From positions 1,312,001 through 1,376,000 of the forward strand of contig NC_062236.1 in NCBI RefSeq assembly GCF_905475465.1: 64,000 bases of DNA, given 5' to 3'. Made by a program: the position numbers and the translations under genes. Positions within the stretch are counted from its first letter, which is position 1; each line of letters starts with the position of its first letter. Positions 12,112 to 23,126 of this stretch are shown here, piece after piece. The notes under the pieces were generated by a model. That model was not told the origin of the DNA. It searched no databases and was given only the letters and a program-made list of their open reading frames with translations. This stretch comes from Pieris napi (lineage: Eukaryota; Arthropoda; Insecta; Lepidoptera; Pieridae).

Positions 12112-13717
12112 TGGTAGGGGAGCCCACGATGCTAAATGGGGATTTACTCGAGCGTCGTAGAGACCTATTGGGATGCAAAGCTTAGATAATAAGAAGAAAA
12201 AAATGTTATATGATATATACCTTTTCATCGGTGGGGGAAGCGGCTATAGATTATTAAATATGTAAAAAAAAACTGTTGCATGGAAATCCTCGAGCGCGTC
12301 AGATATTGATAGCATCAATGCCCTACGTATTTTTTATAATGTACGTATGTTAATCTGATCGTTTGCATGATGCGGGTGGTTGTATTTAAGGGTTGAAAAT
12401 GAAAAAAAAATAAAAATTATCGAGCGCGTCAGATTTTCTAAGGGAGTGTTAAGTGCACCAAAAAAAAGCTCTCATTCACTAATCTGACGATTTCGATGGG
12501 ACGCAAACCCACGGCCATTTTCATAATTTGCAAAAAAAAATCGCCATTTTGAAATACTCAAGCACGTCAGATTAAGATATATGTGGTTCATCTTTATGTT
12601 CTAAACGTACTGTCTCATAATCTGACGATTATCTAGAGGGATTCGCCTGATCTGACAAAAAAAAATTTAGAAAAACGGTTCACCTAAAGGGCCATCCTTG
12701 CAACTTTCCGCTAATTCTATTCCTGGGCGCTTAAAATTGATATTTTGAGCTCGCTGAGTTCAAAGAAATAACATTTCTATGCATTTGAGCTCTCCCAGCT
12801 CGAAAGTCTGATAGAAGTTTCATAGAACACTATTTTTGGAATTTTCAAACCGCAATAACTTTTGAATAGATCAAGCAATTTTCACGTGGTTGGCGGCATT
12901 CGACGCAGTTTTATCATCATCATAAGTAATTTTGCAATTTTAATTGATCGAACCACAAATTTCGGAGTAATCCCGAAAAAACACTTTTTCGGGTTTCTTT
13001 CGTTCACGATATCTCTCGAACTAATCAACCGCTTTTGACCAGCTTGGTGGCGATCGACGTGGTTTTTCAAGCTCAAAGGCGGATTAGTTTTTGAAGTTGA
13101 TCGATAAAGAAACCACTTTAAAAAAAAATATTTCTTATTTTTTTAAGATTTTTCAAAATTTCTCAAAATCGATCGGTCCGAATCGGTTCAAATTCACAGG
13201 AAATGTAATTTTGAGGGAAATATTTAGAACGCCGTTTAGTAGATTCCGATCGGTTTAAGGAAATGTAGGCATCACGCAGCTGCACGCATTTAACTTTATC
13301 GACGAATTTTTGTTATTTCGGCTTGCGGAAATCGTCAGATTATATATTTTTCATTATTCTTGAATTATTTCCTTCAAAATAAAAAAAAAATTAGCTACGC
13401 TCGAGAATGTCGAGATGACGTTTTTTTTTTACAACTTTGTTGCCCTCCCCTTTTTTTCCGTCACTCTCAAATTGTCAGATTAGTGGAATATACACTTTTT
13501 AGGATTTAATTAACTCACCCTACCTTAATCTGACGCGCTCGGGAATTTCTGATGGTCAATTTTTTTTTACAAATCTGATCCTGTCTCCTTCACGGGCGGC
13601 CTTATATATGGGCCTCATATTTTGTGGAGGTACTTAACCGGGTACAAGGTATCCCCCTATATATTAATCTGCCGCGCTTTAGTAAATCCCGAAATCCCCT
13701 CTTGGGCTCCCCTACCA
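12112..13717. mobile_element. Unclassified inverted-repeat element with palindromic modules (1.6 kb)
   Basis: Ends are TGGTAGGGGAGCCCA (12112) and its complement TGGGCTCCCCTACCA (ending 13717); both are followed inward by GGGGATTT/GGGATTT. A CTTT at each edge may be a 4-bp duplication, but the end assignment is ambiguous by one base. The left arm has about four degenerate ~135-bp modules. Each starts with (C)GAGCG(CG)TCAGAT or a variant (near 12149, 12289, 12419, 12555), has an inverse ATCTGAC word 60-70 bp later, and ends with an A run. The right arm has the same words inverted (13327, 13526, 13665). No transposase frame was found. I cannot place it in a superfamily. Confidence 0.6.
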
Positions 13718-14707
13718 CTTTGACAGCTATGATTTGCGAGTAACGCGTTTATGAACTCTCAGTACTTCTGTTTAGAAAAAACGACCACACCGCTTGCATT
13801 ACGATATTACTTGTAGAAGTCTAGACGTTCTTGTTAAACTTTGCAAATTCACGCTTCATAAATGCAAGTTAAAACAGAGTACGAGGAAAACATAGGGGTA
13901 TAAAGTAGGTGCACTGACGCAAAAACTACTTACAAACCCTTCCAACAAACGTGTGTTATCGGCGGCAATTTTGCCCACTTCTCAGAGCTGTATAAAAGAA
14001 TTTCACACGGCGGGTGGTGACAAACGCAATGGCTCCATACATCGGTCCATTGTGAAGTGCTGTTGGAACGAATTGTAAATCGGATCATCGCCCGGTGACG
14101 CCCAACGATTCATCGAAACAATCGCATTGAAACTCCGTCATTATGCAACTCACAAAGCCCAAAGAAATCCTTAAAACCATGATCTTTTTGCATCGTAAAT
14201 CAACCGAGCGGTGTCCGTTGTTTTTTTATTGTCGGTCAGCTGGCCGATAAATAACTGCATGAAAGACTTTACTGTTACAGTATATTTAAATAGGACATTA
14301 AGCTCTTTATTGTTTTCGACATATTTGATACCGGCGTTTGAATATATGGCATTTTTGTTCCGCATTGTTTAAGCAAAAATGATCTTTATCAACAAAAATG
14401 ATCGGAGAATAACAACGTCGCATTCTTGTATCAAAACGCTCAATCAATTAGAAACCAATTACGAAAGACAAAAGCTAATTAATAATGCAGATCCCATAGG
14501 CAGAGACAAAAGAATCCCGAGGTATTAAACTCGCAAGATGCGTGAGCGCGTATTGTTCGGCATTGTGCTGCCAATGACAGATAAGAGGCGTAATGAGAGA
14601 GGAATCTAACCAGGGATGTACTGCACATGCGTAGACTTCTGAGGTCCGAATAGGCCCCATTGAATAATTACTTCAAAATGTAATCATTAAAACGACTTAT
14701 TAAAAAA
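13718..14707. other. Unassigned stretch with a TATA-like box
   Basis: GC content is higher between 13960 and 14160 than in neighbouring DNA. TATAAAAG at 13991-13998 resembles a core promoter, but no credible coding exon follows. It could be an unannotated 5' exon or a repeat. Confidence 0.25.
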
Positions 14708-14905
14708 AACCTTTTTAGGTCTGGACCATTTGTAAATTTAATAAGCGACTTTGGGGTCTAAGGCAAGCCGTTTTCCTTACGATGTTTTCCTTCACCGTTC
14801 GAGCGAATGTTAAATGCGCACATAGAAAGAAAGTCCAATAGTGCCGCGGATCGAGCCTACGACTCAGGGATGAGAATCGCTGAAGCCACTAGGACACACT
14901 GTTCC
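14708..14905 (-). repeat. tRNA-derived SINE (family A), copy 6
   Basis: Minus-strand copy with 'cctttttaggtctggacc' at one end, 'ttcaccgttcgagcgaatgt' in the body and 'gcctacgactcagggatgag' in the head. The middle is shortened. Confidence 0.7.
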
Positions 14906-15302
14906 AAAACGTCTTATAAACCGACAACAATAAGTGAATATTCTTAAACAATCCAATAATTAATAGCACCCTCAATCAGCTATCATACAAACGTTTGAGG
15001 CCCAAGTACAAAAACGTTTACATCGTGAAGCCCCGCTGGAAATGATTACCTAAACTCCGGCCCTGTCCACAATGGAATATCTCTGCTTCACCGGTAAAGC
15101 CAATTTAATATTATGGGCATCGTGTACACGTTTTGAAAGTAAATTAGTGGTGAGAGGGAAAACATTTCACGATTTATCCAAACATATTGACTTTGATAAT
15201 CTTACAAAAATTAAGCAAAAATATTATTATTATCATGAGCTACTGTTTTATGCTATTAAAATGAATGTTCTACTGTATTCTACTTAGAAAGCCAAGTTAA
15301 GT

Positions 15303-15545
15303 AAAAAATCATTTATTCATATAGGTAAAACAATGTACACTTATGAACGTCCAAAAAATAAATATACATTAAATGTTAGCTAGTTTTACATTTACTGCCA
15401 GTTCTCAAATCAAGGGCATAGAACGGAAGAGAAGAACTGGCAATAAACTCTCTGCCAAACTTTTTAATCCCCAAGTTTTTTGTTTTACACAAGGTTTGTA
15501 AGGAGCTGCAACCATTACACCATGTTCCACATGACATCTTAAGTG
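15303..15545 (-). repeat. LINE 3' UTR repeat (family L3), copy 2
   Basis: Inverse of the copy at 6726: 'catttattcatataggtaa', 'aagagaagaactggcaataa', 'accatgttccacatgacatc'. Conserved across about 240 bp. Confidence 0.65.
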
Positions 15546-16061
15546 ATAATTATAATAATAAAATAAATTAAAAACAAAGATATGTTCTTTATCGCAATAT
15601 AAGAACAATACGCAAGTTATCCAAATCTGCACGTTCTATACTATTTAAGTGTTCAATGTTCAAATGTCTATTATTTTGTCCAGGGTACACATATAGTGAT
15701 GAAATTTTAAGGCAGTACCTCCTAACTTAGGCCAAGCAACGTCCGCACAGCTGCCCGACTGGTTTGTCCACTTCGGATTGATTTAACGTAAACGCGCGAT
15801 TGAGCCTCCTTCGCGTTGCTCATCGCCTGGTACATTATTATCGGTTAACTATCTTTAGATTAACATTATGGGTTAGCATATGGGTGATTCTCTTATAAGA
15901 GGTAACTATGGTGGCAATCTATTTAAAAGTGGTTTTTTAATCTATATGTTGCTATTTTGTGCAATGAATCACTTCTCTTAAATGTCCTTTATTAAATAAC
16001 ATTATAATTAAATGTCTCATTAAAGCATATTTTTGTAAAACTCGTTATATAGTCTAAAAAA

Positions 16062-18022
16062 GTCTCTACCCTGGCCTGTCCCCTTACCGGTTTCAGCCCA
16101 ACTAGCATACAATACATACAATATTTGTATTATTTGCTAAAACAAACTATGTTTACCACAAACGTAATTAAATATACTTTAACATTATTAAAGAGAAATT
16201 GAAAAATATTTGCTTATTTTCAATAATTTTTAAAACTTTATTGTTGTCCCGCTTTTTTTGTGTATCTACCCTGGCAATATTCGCACGCTGCTACAATATA
16301 AAATATAAGACAGCCACATTACCGAACTCGCTCATTGACAATTAACAACGTGAAGTTCGCAATACTAAGCACAGAAGCGGTTAGATCGACGCAATTTGCC
16401 AGTTTTTGTGTCACGTCCGTGCGATGTAACGGTTTCGCAAGGTCATTGTGTCTCTCCACTGGTAAGTAATAAAAGTTATAATAATCATTTTAATTATTTG
16501 CAATTCCTGTCGTAATTTAGTAATACTGTAATAGTCAAAGCTTGCTTTATTATTCATTGAAAACTTTCTTGGATAAACCAAAATAATGTATTATGTTATG
16601 AAAACGTCTTTCCCCTGGCGTCTTTCCCCTGGTAAGATTACTATCAGGGGAGATACTTACTGACCAGGGGAGATATGTATCATAGTAATTGTGCCACCTA
16701 TTTAATGTCTGTGTGTTGCACACGCCAATGTGGATCTGATTCTTACGGCACTATTCCAACCCAAAGTTACATCAATATCAAACCATCAAAATCTTCTTCA
16801 AATTTGTTGCAATAGGTGTAACGAACAGTGTCTATCGCGAGATTGCATTGTAAAAATAATTATATACGTGATTTGATTATACAGTTAGAAGACAACTTGG
16901 AGTATTTTCTTCACCATGAACTGAATTTAGTCCACCAACATTCTGCTTTTAAAATTAATAAGACAAATTTGACAGTAAGAGAAGCTGTGATTCACGTGAA
17001 CCTTAGTGACTTTAAACAAAATACGCAGAAGAAATTCCATTTTGGAGGTGCACGTCAACAGATAAGTCTGTACACAGTTGTAACTTACACGAAAGAAGAG
17101 GCATCAGGTGAAGTAAAGACAACATGCTATTGTTCGATGTCACAGATTTTGTTACATACGCCTCCAGCTATATGGGCACACTTACAGCCAATTTTGAACA
17201 GCTTGCCACCAGAAGTAGAGATCCTCCATTTTTGGAGCGATGGACACAATATCGCACTCATTTAATAGAAGTTTACCCAGCTCTTACAGACTTTACCTGG
17301 AATTACCATGAAGCTGGACACGGTAAGGGAGCTTCAGATGGTGTTGATGCTGTTTGCAAAAGATCAGCCGACCTATTGGTAGCTAGTGGCAAAGATATAG
17401 CATGTCTGAGCGATTTGTCAGATGCTATTCAGAAAAACTGTCCTGGCATTAATGTTTTCGTTATGACAAAGATATTTTAGACAAAGACGCTTTGCTTGCT
17501 AGTGCTAAAACACTCATAAAGACTTTTGCTGGTACTTTGCGCGTCCATCAGGTGTCATGGAACATTGAAGATCCGACAACATTGAAAATGAAGTCTTTAA
17601 GCTGCTTTTGCAATTAAGATATACATTGCGATCATTCTAAGCTTGGTGTCATGACATACTCGTCTAATAAAAAATCTCGTCTCCGAGTCGAAGATGTTTA
17701 CGTCCCTGATTCAGAGTCCGAAAACGAGACTCCTTTTGACATTGAACAAATAATAACTTCAAAAGATCGCAAGCACCAAATAAAAAATATTCAACAACCG
17801 TTGACATCCAAAGAAACGCTTAAAAACGGCGCATTTAGTCTGATTAATAATAAATATGATAAAAAAATGTTGCCTGATTATAAATTTCAAGAACAATCTT
17901 TGATAAAAGTTGATTATTTCAATTGTATTCTTTGTTTTATTGCTTCTAATTATCTCCCCTGGTCAAATACGTATCTACCCTTATCTTCATGTCTCTACCC
18001 TGCCTGATGTATTTACCCTGGC
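16062..18022. mobile_element. Putative transposon remnant bounded by clustered CCAGGG-type motifs
   Basis: A broken transposase-like gene (16828-17614) lies between two groups of a shared motif, consensus about CCAGGG(K)AGAKAC. Left group: 16062, 16261, 16605, 16619 (read on minus), 16641 and 16661 (read on plus). Right group: 17951, 17971 (degenerate), 17991, 18009 (read on minus). No clear terminal inverted repeat or target duplication was found, so true ends are unknown. A stretch near 16320-16461 ends in ACTG|GTAAGT, a strong splice donor, and may be the 5' exon of the old gene. Confidence 0.45.
16828..17614 (+). pseudogene. Decayed transposase-like gene
   Basis: First frame to 17265 has VREAVIHVNLSDF, HFGGARQQISLYTVV and PAIWAHLQPILN, ending in HFWSDG. 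Immediately after WSDG the frame shifts to one with TQYR, then WNYHEAGHGKGASDGVDAVC and KRSADLLV. A second shift near 17470 leads to a further frame ending at about 17614 (KTFAGTLRVHQVSWNIED). WSDG...QYR and HGKG-x-DGV...KR-AD blocks are shared with large families of transposase-like proteins in animal genomes; I cannot name the superfamily with confidence. Two frameshifts and the lack of a good ATG make it a relic. A further frame at 17651-17935 (KKSRLRVEDVYVPDSESENE) may be its C-terminal end. Confidence 0.55.
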
Positions 18023-18029
18023 CCTCTAA

Positions 18030-19410
18030 AAAGTGACAAAATATGTTTTAAGTAACTTGCCCTTACGTGAGTAGATACACAAACGAGCCAAAAATCATAA
18101 TATATATGTATAATGGATAAACTCCAACTTTTCTCCTTGGCCGTCTCCTCCATACACGAAAAACCTCTTATATAAGAACTACCCATATACAGCTTTTTGT
18201 GATGCTCAATCATACTTTTTATTTTCTGAATTATATAAATGCATTATTAGCATTAAATATGTGTACTGGTAAGGATTACATTTTTTCGCCGTAAGATTAT
18301 ACGTGGCAAGCCCACAGGTGAACATAATCTCAAAGATTCTGAAATACATATTGATTAATTCTGGTCAAGAATGGAAATTGTCATTCAGAGTAACACTTTA
18401 TTTATTTATTTATTTAGATGTAATTGAATTAGTTAAATAGTATTAGCAAAGCAACCAACTCTGGGTTTGAAATTATCTAAAAAAATCACACAATACCTAC
18501 TTTGGAGTATGGGACCTATTAGAACTATTATGGGAAGTATTTGTAAAATGTTTAGGCCCTAGTGTTGGTAATGATAAAATATTTATGTAATAATAAATTT
18601 AGTTAGGAATCTCATGACCTGAACCGCTTACAACATTTCAATTTGTAAAATATGTAGAATTTATTAGACATGTCATTAATTTAAAAAAATACATAAAACA
18701 ATTTATTTTAATATCACTTATATCATATATTACATGAATATATAATCTAAATTGAATGTGTCCATTCAATTGCTTTGAACTATACAATGATGAGAGTTAT
18801 ATATAAATATAATCATTATGAATATAATTGTCAAATAAGTACTAGAACTAAGGAAAGTGATATCCTCAAATCATATAAATAAAAAAAATAACTTTATAAT
18901 AGGTATATTATATATATAAGTAAAATAAATAAATTATAATCAATGTTGAGCATGCCCTTGAATGATTAAAAGATAAGGAAATACCCCATGAATACTTAAA
19001 TGATGTAAATTATATGCTTTTATGAATAAAGAATTTCATTTTTATTTTGTTTTTTTTTATTTATTTAATTGAAATGTGTAATTCATGCTCTTTTGTAAGC
19101 TTTCTGCAATTAAATCTCATACATTCCATGGAGTAGTATAAATTAATACTATTCATGCACCAACAGTCACTGAAAAAAATGTTGGTGTCATGAATTTATT
19201 GTACAAATTAATGAAGAGTAACAAATATTTAGTAATTTATTTTAGGTAAAGTGTAAAATCAAAGGAATATTGATTACTTATTTTACTGAAACTGTTTCTT
19301 CTAAATATGAAAGAAGACTCATTTCATAGATGAATTATTCAGTAAGAGGCAAAATAATATTGTCTTATATGTATAAGACAATAACATGTATATGACAGAA
19401 AAGAACTTAC
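18030..19410. other. AT-rich intron or intergenic DNA
   Basis: Lies downstream of the MBD5/6-like exon on the minus strand, so it is probably intron of that gene. Holds a TTTA microsatellite (18399-18416). No next exon was recognised. Confidence 0.4.
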
Positions 19411-20078
19411 CTGACATAGAGGACTGATAATCCATTCACAATCCTTCTCCAGCCAAGTGGAACAGTAATGCTCTGTGGGATTTCACTTTGTGTAGTTCTT
19501 TCTGACTCCTGCACAGAAGGCAACACAGCAAGCACAACACCCTCAGCAGTCCGCACCAACTGGGGGCTGCCCTCATTATCACTTATAGACCTATTCAGTA
19601 TATTTATACTCTGATTCACTATAGACTGGTGAGTTACACTCTGTTCTAACAGATGGTAGTTCACATATTTTCCTAAATCTCTCTCACTGTTTTGCACTGA
19701 ATCACTAGGCACACTTATGGGCATCTCCGTTCCACATCGCTGAAACTCACCACTGTCCAGCTGTAAGTATTCACTGTCCCAGGTGGTTCTCTTGACACTG
19801 GGCCGTTCTTCACTTCTCTGCTCCTTTATGAATGTTGTCTGTGAGTCGACGAATTTGTCAGGTTCACTGTAGGGTTTGTAGAAGTTCCTATCGTTATAGA
19901 CGGTTTTGGCGGGCAGGTTCTCGTAGAGCGCGTCGAGACGCTGCGGCGGGGTGTCTGGGCTGGCGGCGGCTGCCTCTAACTGGCGGGGCTCCGCCACGTA
20001 CAGCAGCACGCGCGGCGCTCCAGCCACGCCCGCCCGCGCCGCGGCGACACTCGCGGGCTTGCCGGACATCTCGCACAC
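19411..20078 (-). CDS. sba: MBD5/6 (six-banded) like protein, first coding exon only
   Basis: An open minus-strand exon of about 222 codons ends in a consensus donor (GTCAG|GTAAGT at 19411/19410). The start is either the Met at 20078 or the Met four codons later. The first ~50 residues are Ala/Arg rich (MCEMSGKPASV, then APRVLLYVAEPRQL) and CpG-rich; the rest is polar. The last residues, ITVPLGWRRIVNGLSVLYV, match the start of the methyl-CpG-binding-like domain of animal MBD5/6 and Drosophila six-banded, where (V/I)P-GW-R...VLY is followed by SPSG. In that family the domain does not bind methyl-CpG but links to the PR-DUB/BAP1 deubiquitinase complex (family knowledge). The remaining exons were not found and probably lie left of the window. 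The symbol is tentative. Confidence 0.6.
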
Positions 20079-20215
20079 ACATCACACGCCACATGGAACA
20101 CCCTCTCACGATACCACTCCAGCACACGACCCGCCTGACCCGATATGAGCATCGCTCGCCGCCCGCTCATCGCTCCGAACCCAAACACACTGCACCATCC
20201 TTTTCTTGACGAGTT
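19890..20215. promoter_or_regulatory. CpG-rich 5' region of the MBD5/6-like gene
   Basis: The only strongly GC- and CpG-rich patch in the left half of the window ('cgcggcgctccagccacgcc' and neighbours). It covers the N-terminal codons and the probable 5' UTR. High CpG around a 5' exon is unusual against this AT-rich background. Long frames on both strands here are composition artefacts. Confidence 0.45.
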
Positions 20216-21667
20216 TATGACGTCCAAAACAAACGTGACAGTTTTATGGGGGAGCCTCCTTCGACCCCATTGTACTTTTATTGCAGGAAATAAAAGATAA
20301 TGACTATTCACTACTGTGTCTGATCGGTTAGCTAGGATCCATATTGACACTTCGTAAAAAGGTCACCGATTAAAAATGTTTTTTATCATCTAAACAAAAC
20401 ACTTCACATCAATACACTCCGCAAATAATAATGTTTTTTTTAATATTTCACGATTAGAAACATTATTTTTTAATGTTTTGTGATGGTCGCATAATATTAA
20501 CACCGTTTTAAACGCTACAATTGAATAGTTGAATACGACACGGTGACGAGTGAAAGACTCTGAGCTATTAAATACGACTAATAGCTAAAGCCTTTTAATA
20601 TTATTTCTTTAAATGGCTTCATGCGTGCTTCAGAATATGCCGGGTTACATTTAGTTGAGGCTACTTCCAATAACAAAAGCAACCAATAAAATCTTTTTGT
20701 GTTAGTTCAGACAAACATTTGATTGGTTTAAATTTACTGCTGTGTTAACAAGAAAACGTTTTCATATGAGAGAGAAACATAGGGCTTTATTAAATGAAAG
20801 AGATAGATATGGTGCACACGGCAAGATGTATGAAGGGGGAAGAGTTTGACTGTTTGACTGACCATTCGGGAATAACCATAGCATATGAAACGCAATGTAT
20901 TGATACTTCTATTACAACATATCGCTATTGTCATGTGTACGTCATTGTCAATTCTGATAAATGTTGCCCAATTGAAGCATAAAATTGTTGATACGATTAG
21001 AATCCTAAATAATTTGCTTTACAATTCGAGTAATAATCATCCTCATCAGCATCCGTTGAAGCACGTTTATAAATATAGACTATTTCCCTATAAACATTAA
21101 ACATCATAGTTTCGTTAAAACAATATGGTCATCTATTTCATGTTAATATTAATTGTAATTAAAATATGTTTTAATGTCTTTAGTATGTAATTAAAGATAC
21201 GATAGTGCAGTATAGTACTATAGTACCTAATATCTCAATTATGAAACTAAGATAACACACAATTATTATGAAAATAAACGGATAAAGTAATATAATATTC
21301 ACATTATTATTTGTAAAATGCTTCAATATAGCATACTGCTGCGAATATCTATAAAAAAACATTTGTCGTCAAGTAATCATTTAATAAAATATTTTAAAAT
21401 ATATTTTTTTACGGTCATAAAGTTCCGTCTGTCATCTGTCATCAATCAAAATGTGTAAACAATAACCTCAACTGTAAACTCTCATATCTCAAGCATAAGT
21501 CTTAAACATGTATTTTTAAAACTAATCTTTGAGGTTATATTTTAGACGAACGTAACATATTTTAAGCATAAACATTGTAGTTATAATTAAATTGTTAACT
21601 GGAACCTTAATTTGCATAGTGCACGCATTTTTTATTTCCGGAGTCGTCTAAACAAATTAATAACGCC
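20216..21667. other. Intergenic region between divergent genes (MBD5/6-like and Utp18)
   Basis: No coding motif. The interval should contain both promoters, but no TATA box or other site is clear. Confidence 0.4.
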
Positions 21668-23046
21668 ATGAAGAGAAAATATAATCAAATCGATGCTGAA
21701 GAATCCAAGTAAGTTCATAATAACTTATTAAATATCTCTTATTTTGTCAAATCAATTGATCTATGTTAATAATTTCTTATATTTTCCACAGGTTATCGTC
21801 ATTGCTCTTTAACAAAACTAAAAAGTTTACAGAAAAGTTAAATAGAAATGTAACGAGTCTTAGTCAAGTTGATCGCAAACCTGCTTGGATCGACGATGAT
21901 GATCGTCAGTTTAAAGTGAACACTGTTATTCCTAAGGTTAAAAATGATGCATTGTATACAGAAAAACTTAAACAAAAGTATGAAACTCTCATTGGATCAC
22001 CAAATTGGGCGAAAATTAAAGATGCTTCAAATAAAGATGATTCTGGATCAGATATTGTTAAGACAGTTGGTCACTTAGACAAAGAAAAAGTATCTAAATT
22101 TGAAAAAAACATATTGGAGATTAAAAAGAGTACAACAATTACACCACAAAAAGGTGCAATTACAACCTCATTAAAGTTTCATCCCAAGGTTAGCGCTGTC
22201 ATGCTGGCAAATACATCAGGCATTGTTTCACTGCATTCTTTGGATGGAAATAACAAACTTCATAGTTTTAAGCTTAAAAGTTGGACAATAGCAAGTACAC
22301 ACTTTAAACCTGATGGATCAGAAGCTTATATATCAGGCGTTAGACATACCTACTGCATTTATGATTTAGTTAAGGCCAGTACTAAAATTGTCCAACTTCC
22401 ACATGCCTTAAAAAAGGCTGTTCATTTTAAATTGTCCCCTGATGGTAAATTCATTGCGGCCTCTGAAGGATTTAGTGAAGTTTTTATTATTTGTGCTGAC
22501 ACAAATGAACTTATAAAGAATATCAAAAATAATTCAAATGTAAAAGCAATGACATACAGTCACGACTCTAGAGAACTTTACTGTTTTAATGATCTTGGTG
22601 AAGTCACTGTTTGGGATATGACAACAATGAAACCGATTAAGAAATTTTTTGACAGTGGATGTATTACACCTTCAAGGATATCTATGAGTCATTGTGGGCG
22701 TCTTTTAGCAACAGGAACAGCTGAAGGAATTGTCAATATTTATGATACTGCTGAATTAACAACAACTAACCCTGTGCCATTAAAAACTATTTCACATTTA
22801 ACTACAAAAATAACCAACATAACTTTTAACCCAACCTCAGAAATGTTATCAGTTTCATCAAGTTTCCTTCCAAATGCCTTAAAAGCTCTTCACATACCAT
22901 CATACAACGTTTTTCCAAATTTTCCACAGAAAAATTTACAACTTATTGAAACAGTTGGCTTCTCTCCAAATGGTGGTTATATGGGTATTAGTAATAACAA
23001 GGGTATTGTCAATCTGTTCAGATTGGGTCATTTTAAGAATTATTAG
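21668..23046 (+). CDS. Utp18: U3 snoRNA-associated protein 18 homolog (UTP18), WD40 repeat protein
   Basis: Two exons: 21668-21708 (ATG, 13 codons plus 2 nt, donor AA|GTAAGTT) and 21792-23046 (acceptor TTCCACAG), giving 431 aa. Near residues 44-50 is PAWIDDDD, the acidic W-D/E-D block before the beta-propeller of UTP18, followed by YETLIGSPNWAKI. From about residue 125 there are WD40-like repeats (for example SPDGKFIAASEG, YCFNDLGEVTVWDM, MSHCGRLLATGTAEGIVNIY, FSPNGGYMGISNNKGIVNLF). The family belongs to the UTP-B module of the small-subunit processome and acts in nucleolar 18S pre-rRNA processing. Length is somewhat shorter than the human protein because the N-terminal tail is short. AATAAA follows at 23121. 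The intron is 83 bp. Confidence 0.88.
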
Positions 23047-23120
23047 ATTTTTGATGTTTTATAGTAGTTTTATTTTGAAACCAGATATATCTTATCCTAA
23101 TTCATGTTTGACTTACAAGA

Positions 23121-23126
23121 AATAAA
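23121..23126 (+). terminator. Utp18 polyadenylation signal
   Basis: AATAAA 75 nt after the Utp18 stop codon; a canonical hexamer at a plausible distance. Confidence 0.55.

Noticed and set aside
13991..13998. TATAAAAG as promoter of an unknown gene
   Set aside because: No coding exon or splice site pattern follows; kept only as a note.
19832..20350. Long frames on the plus strand and other minus frames in the CpG-rich patch
   Set aside because: They overlap the MBD5/6-like exon and have Arg/Ala/Pro-rich composition expected of GC-rich shadow frames.
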